Shown: positions 45,580-54,989, counted from the first letter of the stretch. The stretch: DNA of 64,000 nucleotides from Dysgonomonas sp. 25 (GCF_010501075.1 NZ_QVMN01000004.1:124001-188000), one strand, 5' to 3'. A program made the numbers and translations. The notes: generated by a model not told the origin, from the letters alone.

Positions 45580-45638
45580 CTCGAACTCTCGACCCAATGA
45601 TTAAGAGTCATTTGCTCTACCAACTGAGCTACGGAGTC
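45566..45638 (-). tRNA. tRNA-Lys (anticodon CTT)
   Basis: A full cloverleaf of 73 bases on the minus strand. Acceptor stem GACTCCG / CGGGGTC with one G-T pair, D-stem GCTC / GAGC, anticodon stem AATGA / TCATT with loop CTCTTAA (anticodon CTT, lysine), T-stem GAGAG / CTCTC with TTCGAGC loop, discriminator A. CCA is not encoded. The 3' end is part of the attachment site of the mobile element and is regenerated exactly. Confidence 0.95.
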
Positions 45639-45710
45639 GTTTCGACAGCACAAAAATATAATAATTATTCTTTTTAAGAAAATAATTTCACCCGAATCTG
45701 CTAAAATCAT

Positions 45711-45718
45711 TATTTTTG
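45711..45718 (+). promoter_or_regulatory. Promoter -7 box for queC-queF
   Basis: TATTTTTG matches TAnnTTTG; the predicted transcript starts near 45725, leaving a leader of about 62 bases. The leader contains GAAAG / CTTTC and CGTG / CACG pairings followed by an A-rich stretch. Confidence 0.5.
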
Positions 45719-45786
45719 TCCTCCGAAAGAGGGATGAACCGCTTTCCGTGTAGCTTAGGATCAACCACGTAAAAAACAAAGAACAA

Positions 45787-46452
45787 ATGAATAATAAAAC
45801 ATCCGCATTAGTCCTCTTCTCGGGAGGGCAAGATTCTACGACGTGCCTCTACTGGGCGCTCGAACATTTCGATTCAGTAAGAACACTTTGCTTCACTTAT
45901 GGGCAACGGCATTCCAAAGAGGTCGAGGTTGCACAGGCGATTGCCGAAAAAGCCGGCGTTCCCTTTCAGTTGCTGGACGCATCCATTATCAGCCATCTGT
46001 CCGTTAATTCCCTGACTTCCGATATTCAGATGGATGAGGAACAGCCCGAAGGTTCTTACCCTAATACATTCGTTCCCGGGCGGAATTTGCTGTTTCTGAC
46101 ATTTGCTGCCGTCATTGCCCGCTCACATGGAATATTCGATATTGTTACTGGCGTGTCCGAAGCCGATTACAGTGGCTACCCCGATTGTCGCGATACGTTC
46201 ATCCTTTCTGCCAATGCGAGTATTAACCTCGCTATGGACGAACACTTCAAAATTCATACACCACTCATGTGGCGCGACAAAACTGCTGTATGGCAGCTTG
46301 CCGACGAACTCGGCGCATTCGACATCATCCGCAACGAAACACTAACCTGCTACAACGGTATCATTGCCGATGGATGCGGACATTGCCCGTCCTGCAAACT
46401 GCGTAAGCAGGGATTAGATAATTATCTCAATATAAAGAACCAACAACCATGA
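45787..46452 (+). CDS. queC: 7-cyano-7-deazaguanine synthase
   Basis: QueC converts 7-carboxy-7-deazaguanine to preQ0 with ATP and ammonia in queuosine synthesis. The 221-residue protein has the PP-loop [10 protein letters not shown] near residue 11, and the zinc site [13 protein letters not shown] near the C-terminus. [14 protein letters not shown] is the family substrate region. The last 4 bp overlap queF (ATGA), so the two are translationally coupled. queD and queE are not in this window. Confidence 0.95.
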   Translation: MNNKTSALVLFSGGQDSTTCLYWALEHFDSVRTLCFTYGQRHSKEVEVAQAIAEKAGVPFQLLDASIISHLSVNSLTSDIQMDEEQPEGSYPNTFVPGRNLLFLTFAAVIARSHGIFDIVTGVSEADYSGYPDCRDTFILSANASINLAMDEHFKIHTPLMWRDKTAVWQLADELGAFDIIRNETLTCYNGIIADGCGHCPSCKLRKQGLDNYLNIKNQQP

Positions 46453-46916
46453 CTATAGAAGGATTGAGCCACTTAGGCGGTAAAACGGAATACAAAGACG
46501 ATTATGCTCCCGAAGTATTGGAGGCATTCGACAATAAGCACCCCGATAACGATTACTGGGTAACGTTCAACTGCCCCGAGTTTACAAGCCTTTGCCCGAT
46601 AACGGGGCAACCGGATTTTGCCACTATCCACATCAACTACTTGCCGGATGTGAAGATGGTCGAAAGCAAGGCGCTGAAATTATACCTGTTCAGTTTCCGC
46701 AACCACGGTGCATTTCACGAGGATTGTGTCAATATCATCATGAAAGACCTTATCAAGTTGATGAACCCGCGCTATATCGAAGTGGTCGGAATCTTTACGC
46801 CACGCGGTGGCATCAGCATTTATCCATACTGTAATTACGGACGCCCGGGAACGGAGTACGAACAGATGGCGAAGCAGCGCTTGTTAAACCATAATCCGCA
46901 ACAATCGTATAAATAG
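46449..46916 (+). CDS. queF: NADPH-dependent preQ0 reductase (7-cyano-7-deazaguanine reductase)
   Basis: QueF reduces preQ0 to preQ1, the next step after QueC. The 155-residue single-domain form has the catalytic Cys in [14 protein letters not shown], a Glu in the QueF motif around ESKALKLYL, and FHEDCVN. The length fits the unimodular (YkvM-like) type. It follows queC with a 4-bp overlap and converges on priA with 2 bp between. Confidence 0.95.
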   Translation: MTIEGLSHLGGKTEYKDDYAPEVLEAFDNKHPDNDYWVTFNCPEFTSLCPITGQPDFATIHINYLPDVKMVESKALKLYLFSFRNHGAFHEDCVNIIMKDLIKLMNPRYIEVVGIFTPRGGISIYPYCNYGRPGTEYEQMAKQRLLNHNPQQSYK

Positions 46917-46918
46917 CC

Positions 46919-49351
46919 TTATAGCGGGTCTACGTCGTAGTGCAGTAGCAGCGACTTGAAGTCGGGATTCTCGAAGGTGGTTTGTTCACTTTGGCGGATT
47001 ACTTCCCGTACTTTGGCGATAGAGGCCTGATGCTCGACTTTCAAGATGATCTTACGGATATAGAGTGTCTGCACACGGGCTACGGGAGGCTTGGCAGGGC
47101 CTAACACCCTCTTGCCGAATGACGCGCGCAGGCTTTGGGCAAAATGACGCGCAGCCTTATCCACCACTTGCTCGTATTTGCCACGTATAACAATCTCTAT
47201 CAAGCGGTAGAAAGGCGGATAGCGGAATAACTGCCGTTCGTCGAGTTGCAGGTGATAGAATCGCTCGTAGTCGTTGCGGACAGCGCAAGTGATAACCGGA
47301 TGTGCCGGATGTCCTGTCTGCAACAATACCAACCCCTGTTTGTTTTTCCGTCCGGCACGCCCGCTAACCTGCGTAATCAGCTGGAATGCCCGTTCGTGTG
47401 CCCTGAAATCGGGATAATTGAGCAGATTGTCGGCATTGATAATCCCTACAACGCTTACCCCCTCAAAGTCGAGCCCTTTCGATACCATTTGTGTGCCAAT
47501 CAGTATATCAGCCTTGTGACTTTCGAAGTCGGAGATAATACGCTCATAAGCCCGTTTCCCGCGAGTGGTGTCTAAATCCATACGCAGCGTAGACGATAGC
47601 GGGAAGTGTACGTTCACTTCCTCCTCGATGCGTTCAGTCCCGTAGCCTTGTGTGTCGAGCGTAGGCGTTTTACATTCTGGGCATTCGTGCGGAACAGAAT
47701 ACACCGCTCCGCAATAGTGACAGGCCAGTACCCGCTGCCCTTTATGGTACGTCAGGCTTACATCGCAATTGCTGCACTGAGGCGTCCACGAGCAGGTTTT
47801 GCATTCCAGCATCGACGAGAATCCGCGCCTGTTCTGGAAGAGGATGATTTGCTCTTTCTTCTCCAAAGCCGCATCCATATTGGCGATGAGGAGAGGAGAG
47901 AGGATTGATTTCATCTGCTTGGTGCGCCGCAATTCTTTCACGTTGACGACCTGTATCTCCGGCAAAGCAATGTCGGCATGCCGTTTGGTGAGTTGTACCA
48001 ATCCGTAGCGTCCTGAAAGAGCATTGTAATAACTCTCGATAGCGGGCGTTGCCGTTCCCAACAACGTTTTGGCGCCGAACATCGAAGCCAGTACCATAGC
48101 CACATTGCGGGCATGATAGCGGGGTGCAGGCTCCTGTTGCTTATACGAGCTCTCGTGTTCCTCGTCCACAATTACCAGACGCAAGTCGGTAAAAGGCATA
48201 AACACTGCCGAGCGAGCCCCCAGTATAATCTGGCATTCGGCATCGAGCAGCAGGCGATTCCATGCTTCGACGCGTTCGTTGTCGTTGAAGCGGGAATGGT
48301 AAACCGCCAGTTTGTTGCCGAATACGGCTTTCAGCCGGTTAGTTATCTGCGTAGTCAGCGCTATCTCGGGTAGCAGGTAGAGCACCTGTCCGCCCTGCGC
48401 GATTGTTTCCTTTATCAGCTGAATGTATATCTCCGTCTTTCCGCTGGAGGTTACGCCATGCAGCAGCGTAACGTCTTTCGCGGCAAAGGATGCCTTTATC
48501 TCGTCGTAAGCTGCCTGCTGATAGGCATTGAGTGCGAAGGCGGCATCTATATTGGTGGCGCCGTAGTCTATACGGTTGACCTCGTAATCGTAAACTTGCA
48601 GTACCTCCTTTTTGACAAGGGTTTGCAACACGGCGGCAGTTACATGGGCTTTTTCCAACAGCTGTTTTTTCAGGACGACCTTTTCGGTCTGGTATAGCTG
48701 GCGGAAAGTGCTCAATAGAGCATATTGCTTCGGATATTTGTGTGCACCGTCCAACAATGCGTCTAAATTGCAGCACTCGTTGACGAGCCGTATGGCTGCC
48801 TGCTTCTTGGGCGAATAGTTTTCATGGACTGTTTCGCTCAGGAATACTGCCTCCTTTTCACTCAGGGATTTGACTGCCTGAATGACGCCCCGTACTTGCG
48901 AAGCTTTTTCTATTTCGCTTATCTTTAACGCTTTTGTCGAAGATAAGGTGTCGAGGACTTTTTGCTCGTTAGGCGTGAGGTGCGCCTCGCCTGCTTCGAA
49001 ATCGGGATTGCGGACGACATATGTCTCACTTTCCAATTTCAGGGCGGAGGGCAATGCAGCCCTGTAAACATCGCCCAAAGCGCACATGTAATAGCTTGCT
49101 ATCCATTGCCATAGGTCGAGCTGCTTTTCCGATACGATGGGATAGTCTTCGAGTGAGCCGGCAATCTCTTTGATGCCTTCCTTTTCGTCCTCTTCGTATA
49201 GGCGGAGGACAATAGCCGTATAGAACTTCTTCTTGCCGAATTGCACTATCACGCGGCTGCCTCTCGATACGCTATGCTGTATATCCCGCGGAACGGAATA
49301 GGTATAAGTGTCCTGCAAAGACAGGGGCATAATTACATCGGCATACAGCAT
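46919..49351 (-). CDS. priA: Primosomal protein N', replication restart helicase PriA
   Basis: PriA binds stalled forks and reloads the replicative helicase. The 810-residue protein has an N-terminal DNA-binding domain, a helicase domain with Walker A HGVTSSGKTEIYI and Walker B VDEEHESSYK, the GTATP motif, a zinc-binding Cys cluster (CKTCSWTPQCSNCD and CHYCGAVYSVPHECPEC) and the C-terminal motif with QVSGRAGR. Full length and intact. Confidence 0.96.
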   Translation of the reverse strand: MLYADVIMPLSLQDTYTYSVPRDIQHSVSRGSRVIVQFGKKKFYTAIVLRLYEEDEKEGIKEIAGSLEDYPIVSEKQLDLWQWIASYYMCALGDVYRAALPSALKLESETYVVRNPDFEAGEAHLTPNEQKVLDTLSSTKALKISEIEKASQVRGVIQAVKSLSEKEAVFLSETVHENYSPKKQAAIRLVNECCNLDALLDGAHKYPKQYALLSTFRQLYQTEKVVLKKQLLEKAHVTAAVLQTLVKKEVLQVYDYEVNRIDYGATNIDAAFALNAYQQAAYDEIKASFAAKDVTLLHGVTSSGKTEIYIQLIKETIAQGGQVLYLLPEIALTTQITNRLKAVFGNKLAVYHSRFNDNERVEAWNRLLLDAECQIILGARSAVFMPFTDLRLVIVDEEHESSYKQQEPAPRYHARNVAMVLASMFGAKTLLGTATPAIESYYNALSGRYGLVQLTKRHADIALPEIQVVNVKELRRTKQMKSILSPLLIANMDAALEKKEQIILFQNRRGFSSMLECKTCSWTPQCSNCDVSLTYHKGQRVLACHYCGAVYSVPHECPECKTPTLDTQGYGTERIEEEVNVHFPLSSTLRMDLDTTRGKRAYERIISDFESHKADILIGTQMVSKGLDFEGVSVVGIINADNLLNYPDFRAHERAFQLITQVSGRAGRKNKQGLVLLQTGHPAHPVITCAVRNDYERFYHLQLDERQLFRYPPFYRLIEIVIRGKYEQVVDKAARHFAQSLRASFGKRVLGPAKPPVARVQTLYIRKIILKVEHQASIAKVREVIRQSEQTTFENPDFKSLLLHYDVDPL

Positions 49352-49473
49352 CGTTTTTTTTCTCCTTCGTATTTGTCTACGAAGTTAGGAAAATAATCGA
49401 CTTCTTTTTATTTCTTATGTGAAATGGCACTCAATTCTGCTCCCGGAAAAAGTCTCCTATGTGTCACCTTTTT

Positions 49474-50255
49474 GTTACTTTTGTTTGTTTTGTATATTTC
49501 TTATTATGAATCGATTAAGTTGAAAATGGGTGTAAAAAGTATACTCCTCTCGACCGTTTTTTTGTCGAGTTACTTTTCGTTTTTTAACCACCAAGTATTC
49601 AAAGATTCTACACCAAGTTCACAAAGGCGCAGCCGCGCTCTGTTATGTTGAGCGAAGTGAAGCATCTCGTCGCATAATCGGAACGAGACCTCTCACATTC
49701 GTTCGAGGAGACAAAAAGTAACACAAGTATACTTATTTTCGGGTGTTTTCTATCGAGTTACTTTTTATTACTTAACCGCAGAGGACACAAAGGCTCTACA
49801 CCAAGTTCACAAAGGAGCAGACGCGCTCTGTCATGCTGAGCGAAGTGAAGCATCTCGTCGCATAATCGGAACGAGACCTCTCACATTCGTTCGAGGTGAC
49901 AAAAAAAGTAACAAACCTCTATTCATTTTCGATGTTTTTTGTCGAGTTACTTTTTATTACTTAACCGCAGAGGGCACAAAGATTCTACACCAAGTTCACA
50001 AAGGCGCAGCCGCGCTCTGTCATGCTGAGCGAAGTGAAGCATCTCGTCGCATAATCGGAACGAGACCTCTCACCTCCGTTTGAGGTGACAAAAACTCTCA
50101 AAAAGTAACACAAGTATACTCCTTATGAGCGTTTCTTTGTTGAGTTACTTTTCTTTTTCTTCTTCGAGAACTCCGTGGAAAAAACTCTGTGTCACTCTGT
50201 GGTGAAAAATATAAACTACCAAATTTTTAAAGAACGTTTCCCCTCAAAAAGTAAC
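49474..50255. repeat. Array of inverted-repeat-bounded cassettes
   Basis: Four cassettes begin GTTACTTTT and end AAAAAGTAAC: 49569-49722, 49757-49912, 49946-50109 and 50144-50255. They are separated by 34, 33 and 34 bp. The first three share an interior with CTCTGTCATGCTGAGCGAAG and the hairpin TCTCGT...ACGAGA. The fourth has the same ends but a different interior. A partial copy starts near 49474. The rest of the 49352-50416 interval holds an uncertain AT-rich stretch and the terminator below. No gene is supported here; a 75-residue open frame at 49424-49651 ends inside the first cassette. Confidence 0.8.
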
Positions 50256-50361
50256 ACAAGTATACTTTTCTTGTAAACTCGTAACTCGTAACTGTGCGAA
50301 GCACGAAGTAACTCTTTAAATAAATATAGATAAATAAATATCAGAAAGATTCGAAAAAAAA

Positions 50362-50389
50362 TATCCTGCCTTAAAATGAAGACAGGATA
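50362..50389 (-). terminator. Terminator of the outer-membrane protein gene
   Basis: Stem TATCCTG / CAGGATA extended by CTT / AAG across a mismatch. The minus strand continues with a run of eight T. It lies 27 bp after the stop of the leftward gene. Confidence 0.8.
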
Positions 50390-50416
50390 CTTTGTATTTG
50401 GTTGTTAAATTGTTTT

Positions 50417-51049
50417 TCAGAAATAATAGGTAGCAGCAATGCTCCATGTCTGACGTTTTTTGTCTTTTAAAGTGCCTATGTCGAGATTCCCTTTATCATC
50501 CGAATAGTTGTCAGTCAATTTGCAACGGTAATAGATACCTATATCCAGTTTTTCCACCAACTCTACTCCGAGACCGGCATTCACTCCCATTTCGAAGTTT
50601 TTGGCTTTGAAGTCGTGGTAAACATCTTCAATCTCATCCTTGACTTTGAGGTCGCCACCACTCAAGCGGAGGTTAGCGTATGGGCCGGCAGAGACAAAGA
50701 TGCCAGCCAGTCCCGGTACTATGCCGAAACGTTTTTTCAGGTTGACAGGGATAGACAGATAGTTGTAGTTGGAGATAGTAGCATCTGCTGCTTTTTCATC
50801 TATGCTGTATTTCTTGTATCCGTATTGTAAAGCACCGTCGATGCCTATGCCGAGAAAAGGTATGTTCACCTCGACCATCGGCCCGATTTGAAAGCCCAGT
50901 CTGTTTTTACTATCTAATATGTCGGAACTTATCTTATGATCGGCTATGTCGACACCGCCTTTCACCCCGAAGCGTAATTGTGATGACGCACTACTAATGC
51001 CTATTGCCATAAGCAATGCTAATATAAAGAATGTTTTAATCGTTTTCAT
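50417..51049 (-). CDS. Outer membrane beta-barrel protein (PorT-like)
   Basis: A 210-residue exported barrel. A signal peptide (MKTIKTFFILALLMAIGIS) precedes LRFGVKGGVDIADH, GPMVEVNIPFLGIGIDGALQYGYKKY and the terminal WSIAATYYF, typical of Bacteroidota beta-barrel domains of the PorT type. Predicted eight strands. It lies 59 bp after the DUF4139 gene in the same direction. Function unknown. Confidence 0.85.
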   Translation of the reverse strand: MKTIKTFFILALLMAIGISSASSQLRFGVKGGVDIADHKISSDILDSKNRLGFQIGPMVEVNIPFLGIGIDGALQYGYKKYSIDEKAADATISNYNYLSIPVNLKKRFGIVPGLAGIFVSAGPYANLRLSGGDLKVKDEIEDVYHDFKAKNFEMGVNAGLGVELVEKLDIGIYYRCKLTDNYSDDKGNLDIGTLKDKKRQTWSIAATYYF

Positions 51050-51108
51050 AAACTCTTTTTTTAAGTTAGACTATAGATAGATAACAATAATGAGCATATA
51101 TTGTTTCT

Positions 51109-52932
51109 TTACAAATTCAAGTTCATCTCTTTCGGATACTTCACACTATAGCTAATCTGGTATGTTTTGGTTTCGCCGGGCTGCAATGTCTCTTCCCAGG
51201 TGATAACGCCCAGATCCTCTTTGTTGACTGTAGGGGTGGTTGTATCTTTTGTGAGTAGTTTTACCTCTATCTTCTTTTGCGTCGAAATAGGATATTGGTC
51301 TTTTAGCACCATTTTCACGGCTTTGTTCTGGTTGTTTTTTACCGTCATTTTGTATGTGAAGACTTGTTCCTTGTCGTTTCCGAGGAATTTGGTGCTGCTG
51401 TAGTCGCGTAGCTTTTCGCGTTTTACGCTGACACGCTTATCCGAACCCAGCGTCAGTGTCAGCTTCTGCTGTGTACTGTTGGCTTCTATATTCGTTTCGC
51501 CCACGTATGTACCGTCATAAGTGATATTAGCCATTCCCGACAAGAGGTTTAGTTTTTCCCAGTTGTCTATTTCAGCCAACAGATATGTTTCGGTATCGAG
51601 CTTCGGAGCACAATAATACTTGTATTCCGCCATAATATCCTGCGTGTTGAGGTCGAGGCTTTGCTCTTTCCCATTACCCGGAACTGTGAACGGCAAATCT
51701 ATATTGAATTCCATATTCAGCTGGTTGTCGCTCAACGATACATAGTCGTCCATGCTGTTTTTCGTCGTAACGACGATTACTCCGCTTGCTCCACGCGCAC
51801 CATAGATAGACGACGCCGAAGCATCTTTCAGTACGTCGATGCTTTTTATCATGCTTTGGTCGATATCCCTGAAATCTTCTTCATCCATTACCTCTCCATC
51901 TACCACATAGAGTGGAGACGAGGATTGAGAAAGAGAACCTGCGCCTCTTACCCTTACACTCGATTCTTCGTTTTTAACCGATTTCTTATCTGCGTAAGAG
52001 AAAGAGTTTTGTACGGCAACACCGGGAACTCTTCCTTGCAATAATGAAGCCATATTATTCTGTCTTTCCTCCAAGAACCAGGCTGAGAAAAGCGGCGCTA
52101 TTTTGCCGTTGCTCGGTGTGGCTGTGGAAAGGCTGAGTTTCACCTTGTTCCAGTCTAATCCGGTTGTCTGGCGTACTTTCGCTTTGGTGGCAATCTTTAT
52201 CGGCTTATCGATGGAAGTGATATTGATATCATAATAAGGCGACCAGTTCGCCGATGCGGTGTAATAGCTTATTGTCAACTGACTGTTAGTCGCATACGAA
52301 GCTGTCAGGTTCAATTTCAGAACGCCGGATGTTTTGTTGTTCTTGGTCGATTCCTGCTCTACCTGACGGGTAAGGCGGTCGATAGACTTTTTAAGCTTGC
52401 TCTGCTCTATTTTCTGCGCATTAGCGGCTTTGTCCAAATCGGTTTTCTGCTTTTTGTAATAGTCCATCGTTTTGATTAGTTCGTCGATAGACAACCCTTT
52501 TTCCGAGCCTGATGTATTCTTTTCGGTACTCTTTTTCAGTATTCCCGAAAGTTCGTCGTTCACTTTGATGTCGATTTCTACCGCTTGCAATCTGTCGCGA
52601 TAATATTGGATAGAATCCTGCATCCGCTTGATGGAAGCATCGTTGGTTTTGCTTTCGGTCAGGTAATCGATAGAAAACTCGTAGGCCGAAACCATGACGC
52701 CATTACTGGCCTTTATTTTTAGACTGTTGCGGTCGATGTTGGGGCTTAATCCCTCTATCGAGATTTCATTTTCTCCTTTAGTGAGCGTAGCTGTAGCATG
52801 GTGTGTGAGTTCTGCCCCGCTGAAAAATACGGTAGCTTCTTTAACTGTTGCCTTTATCGGTTTGTTTTCGGCGTTAAGTGAAAAAACGGAAAACAAAGCG
52901 AGTGTCGTGTAAATGAATAATCTGCTTTTCAT
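51109..52932 (-). CDS. DUF4139/DUF4140 protein with inserted SusC-like TonB plug domain
   Basis: A 607-residue exported protein. Order: signal peptide (1-20), DUF4140 (about 28-90, TVKEATVFFSGAELTHHATA), a helical coiled coil (about 100-195), then the DUF4139 beta fold from about 205. At about 294-391 a TonB-dependent-receptor plug-like piece is inserted: LLQGRVPGVAVQ, VRVRGAGSL, PLYVVDGEVMDE and DVLKDASASSIYGARGASGV, the SusC signature. DUF4139 then resumes (MEFNIDLPFTVPGNGKEQ). There is no outer-membrane barrel. The function is unknown. A frame-shift or assembly error is unlikely as the frame is open throughout. Confidence 0.9.
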   Translation of the reverse strand: MKSRLFIYTTLALFSVFSLNAENKPIKATVKEATVFFSGAELTHHATATLTKGENEISIEGLSPNIDRNSLKIKASNGVMVSAYEFSIDYLTESKTNDASIKRMQDSIQYYRDRLQAVEIDIKVNDELSGILKKSTEKNTSGSEKGLSIDELIKTMDYYKKQKTDLDKAANAQKIEQSKLKKSIDRLTRQVEQESTKNNKTSGVLKLNLTASYATNSQLTISYYTASANWSPYYDINITSIDKPIKIATKAKVRQTTGLDWNKVKLSLSTATPSNGKIAPLFSAWFLEERQNNMASLLQGRVPGVAVQNSFSYADKKSVKNEESSVRVRGAGSLSQSSSPLYVVDGEVMDEEDFRDIDQSMIKSIDVLKDASASSIYGARGASGVIVVTTKNSMDDYVSLSDNQLNMEFNIDLPFTVPGNGKEQSLDLNTQDIMAEYKYYCAPKLDTETYLLAEIDNWEKLNLLSGMANITYDGTYVGETNIEANSTQQKLTLTLGSDKRVSVKREKLRDYSSTKFLGNDKEQVFTYKMTVKNNQNKAVKMVLKDQYPISTQKKIEVKLLTKDTTTPTVNKEDLGVITWEETLQPGETKTYQISYSVKYPKEMNLNL

Positions 52933-52970
52933 CGGCTCTTGTTTTTAAGTTTGAAATAGTATCTATTTTA

Positions 52971-54071
52971 TTAATGCTTACCCCAGAAATCGAGGTATTG
53001 CTGTGCAACCTTTACATGATTATGGTGTTGAGCAACAAAGCTATAGCCTTGCTCTGATAACGCAGGAATCTGCTCTTTATTTTGTACCAGCCATTCGAGT
53101 TTGGCAAAAACGTCTTCCTCCGTAGGGTGGACGTTGACTATCGGGCGATTCACTTTTTCGCCCATCAGGTCGTACATTTCGGGTTCGCCACCACCTACCA
53201 ATACCTTGCCCTGTGCCATTGCCAATAAGGCATTCATGGCAGGAGAGCATGAATATAACTGGTCGAGTACGACATGTGCTTCCGACATCAGGCGCTTGTA
53301 TTCGTCGTAGCTGACCGATTCCACGCGGGTGGCAATCACCTCATCGGGATACTTCCCGGCAAGGCGGAGCAAAGCACGCTCCATAATATCCGTTCCTTTG
53401 TATTCGCTTCGGTCGCGATTGATGCCGATAAAGAAGTTCACGCGCTCGGGGACGGTGGTTATCGGGTTATATGCGATGAGATTCATATTCACCGGCAGCG
53501 GGATATAGCGCAACTTCCCCGAATAATAAGGCTCATACGATTTATAGTATTCGTAGAGGCAGGCAGCTATGCCATCGGCTTCCTTTGCCATTTCGCGGTT
53601 TGCTTTTTCGCGCGGGCTATCGAGCCAGAGAGCCTCTAATTTCTCGTTATATTTCAGGTTTGTCGGTTTGCCATCAACAAAGAATTCGCTGTATTTGAAT
53701 GTCTTATTCTCTTTCAGTGCCCGCACCCAGTACGAATCGTCGCCGAAAGCTCCTAAGAAGATTTTTTTGTTATTTCCTTTCAATTTTCCCCAGAAAGATT
53801 CGTTGAACCGGACGTTGAGGGTGGTAAAGCACGGATTGATGACCTGCACCACATCGTAGTCTGTGAAGCGCGCGAATTTGCGGTTGAAATTGAAAATAGA
53901 CGAAAAGGTGTCGATTATGCCCGAACTTTTGCGGGTAAGGTCTATATCGCGCGGATAATCCTTGAACCCGTCGCCATCGGAGGCAACCAGCACTTCGTGT
54001 CCTAACTCTCTCAATCCTTCCGCCAGCGAAAGGTGTAAACGGCTATATTCGCCTATCAGCAATATTCTCAT
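52971..54071 (-). CDS. Family 1/4-type GT-B glycosyltransferase
   Basis: A 366-residue glycosyltransferase of the GT-B fold. It starts MRILLIGEYSRLHLSLAEGL, typical of the N-terminal Rossmann half, and the C-terminal donor half includes NRDRSEYKGTDIMERAL and AHVVLDQLYSCSPAMNALLAMAQGKVLVGGG, the GT4-like retaining motif region. No signal peptide or membrane helix. The sugar and target are unknown; nearby genes do not form an obvious glycan cluster. Confidence 0.8.
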   Translation of the reverse strand: MRILLIGEYSRLHLSLAEGLRELGHEVLVASDGDGFKDYPRDIDLTRKSSGIIDTFSSIFNFNRKFARFTDYDVVQVINPCFTTLNVRFNESFWGKLKGNNKKIFLGAFGDDSYWVRALKENKTFKYSEFFVDGKPTNLKYNEKLEALWLDSPREKANREMAKEADGIAACLYEYYKSYEPYYSGKLRYIPLPVNMNLIAYNPITTVPERVNFFIGINRDRSEYKGTDIMERALLRLAGKYPDEVIATRVESVSYDEYKRLMSEAHVVLDQLYSCSPAMNALLAMAQGKVLVGGGEPEMYDLMGEKVNRPIVNVHPTEEDVFAKLEWLVQNKEQIPALSEQGYSFVAQHHNHVKVAQQYLDFWGKH

Positions 54072-54200
54072 AATTTACAAATGTAGTAATAAAGCACTTA
54101 ACTGCAGACACAAATAGATGAAATGTGTCCGTAAGTAGACGAAACGCTATCTTATGGAGACGAAATACAGAAGAATTCCATAACCGTAACAGGATTAATT

Positions 54201-54833
54201 TTACCATAAATTATACCCCTGTCTTAAATGTAATGTCTCTTCATTCCAATCTTGAACTAACTTCAATTCATCAGACTCCCAATCTTCTTTCTGGTATACA
54301 ATATGAAACTTCCATTTTCCCGGTTTGGGAAGCTTTAGCCATACCCCAGACCTTACTTGATCTTTAGTAAACTTTTCCCAGTCTTCTCTTGTTCCTGGAA
54401 TCCGAAAGCCGGATGCATTGAGTTGTTCTGCATACATCCAATCGATACCGTAATTATAATTTTTTTTTAATTTTACCCATGTAGAACCCGGTTCGATGTA
54501 TGGCACTTCATCAAATTCGGAGCTCCATCCTCCTATCTTGATTTTTTTATTCCTGTCTATCGCTTCGTACCAGTTGATAAATGTGCTTCCTGATTGGTCT
54601 ACAATCATAAAGTCCCAATTGCCGGTTCCGGGAAGTTCTACATGAAAGACGCCTCCTTTTTGTATCACTCTGCCTTTTAGTACCTCTTTTCCCCAGCTTC
54701 CGGCATTGCTTCGGCATACATAGAGTGCCTGTATCGTTTTTTTCGACTTGTTCTCTATTGTTACTGTGACTCTTGCCTCGAGCAGCTGACTGCCCAGTGC
54801 GATAAAGAGTAAAAATAAAAATACCTTTTTCAT
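54201..54833 (-). CDS. Secreted protein of unknown function
   Basis: A 210-residue exported protein with a signal peptide (MKKVFLFLLFIALGSQLLEA). The mature part has two similar stretches: VTVTIENKSKKTIQALYVCR to NWDFMIVD, and NYGIDWMYAEQLN to KWKFHIVYQ, where PGxGxWxF-type strands recur. This may be an internal duplication of a beta-sandwich unit. I recognise no family. It is followed by a weak hairpin near 54109. Confidence 0.6.
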   Translation of the reverse strand: MKKVFLFLLFIALGSQLLEARVTVTIENKSKKTIQALYVCRSNAGSWGKEVLKGRVIQKGGVFHVELPGTGNWDFMIVDQSGSTFINWYEAIDRNKKIKIGGWSSEFDEVPYIEPGSTWVKLKKNYNYGIDWMYAEQLNASGFRIPGTREDWEKFTKDQVRSGVWLKLPKPGKWKFHIVYQKEDWESDELKLVQDWNEETLHLRQGYNLW

Positions 54834-54989
54834 AGCTTGTTTTCTCCTACGTTATTGATGTATTCGATCAAATGTAAGACAATCATCAGCTTGTTGCCGG
54901 GAAAATAGACCAATGCGACTTTTTTGTCGACGAAACAGCTGTTTATTAAAATTTCACATGATATTCTACCCAAAAAAGCAGCTAAAGAA

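Noticed and set aside
45426-45677. Plus-strand open frame with DPGEARTLDPMIKSHLLYQL
   Set aside because: This is the translation of the antisense of tRNA-Lys, a well-known false gene.
45725-45786. preQ1-I riboswitch before queC
   Set aside because: The loop and A-rich tail do not make the expected pseudoknot; kept only as an unproven structured leader.
49424-49651. 75-codon open frame in the cassette array
   Set aside because: Ends inside a repeat unit, biased composition, no family; probably non-coding.
49569-50255. CRISPR array
   Set aside because: Units are 112-164 bp with inverted ends, spacers are similar to each other, and no cas genes are near.
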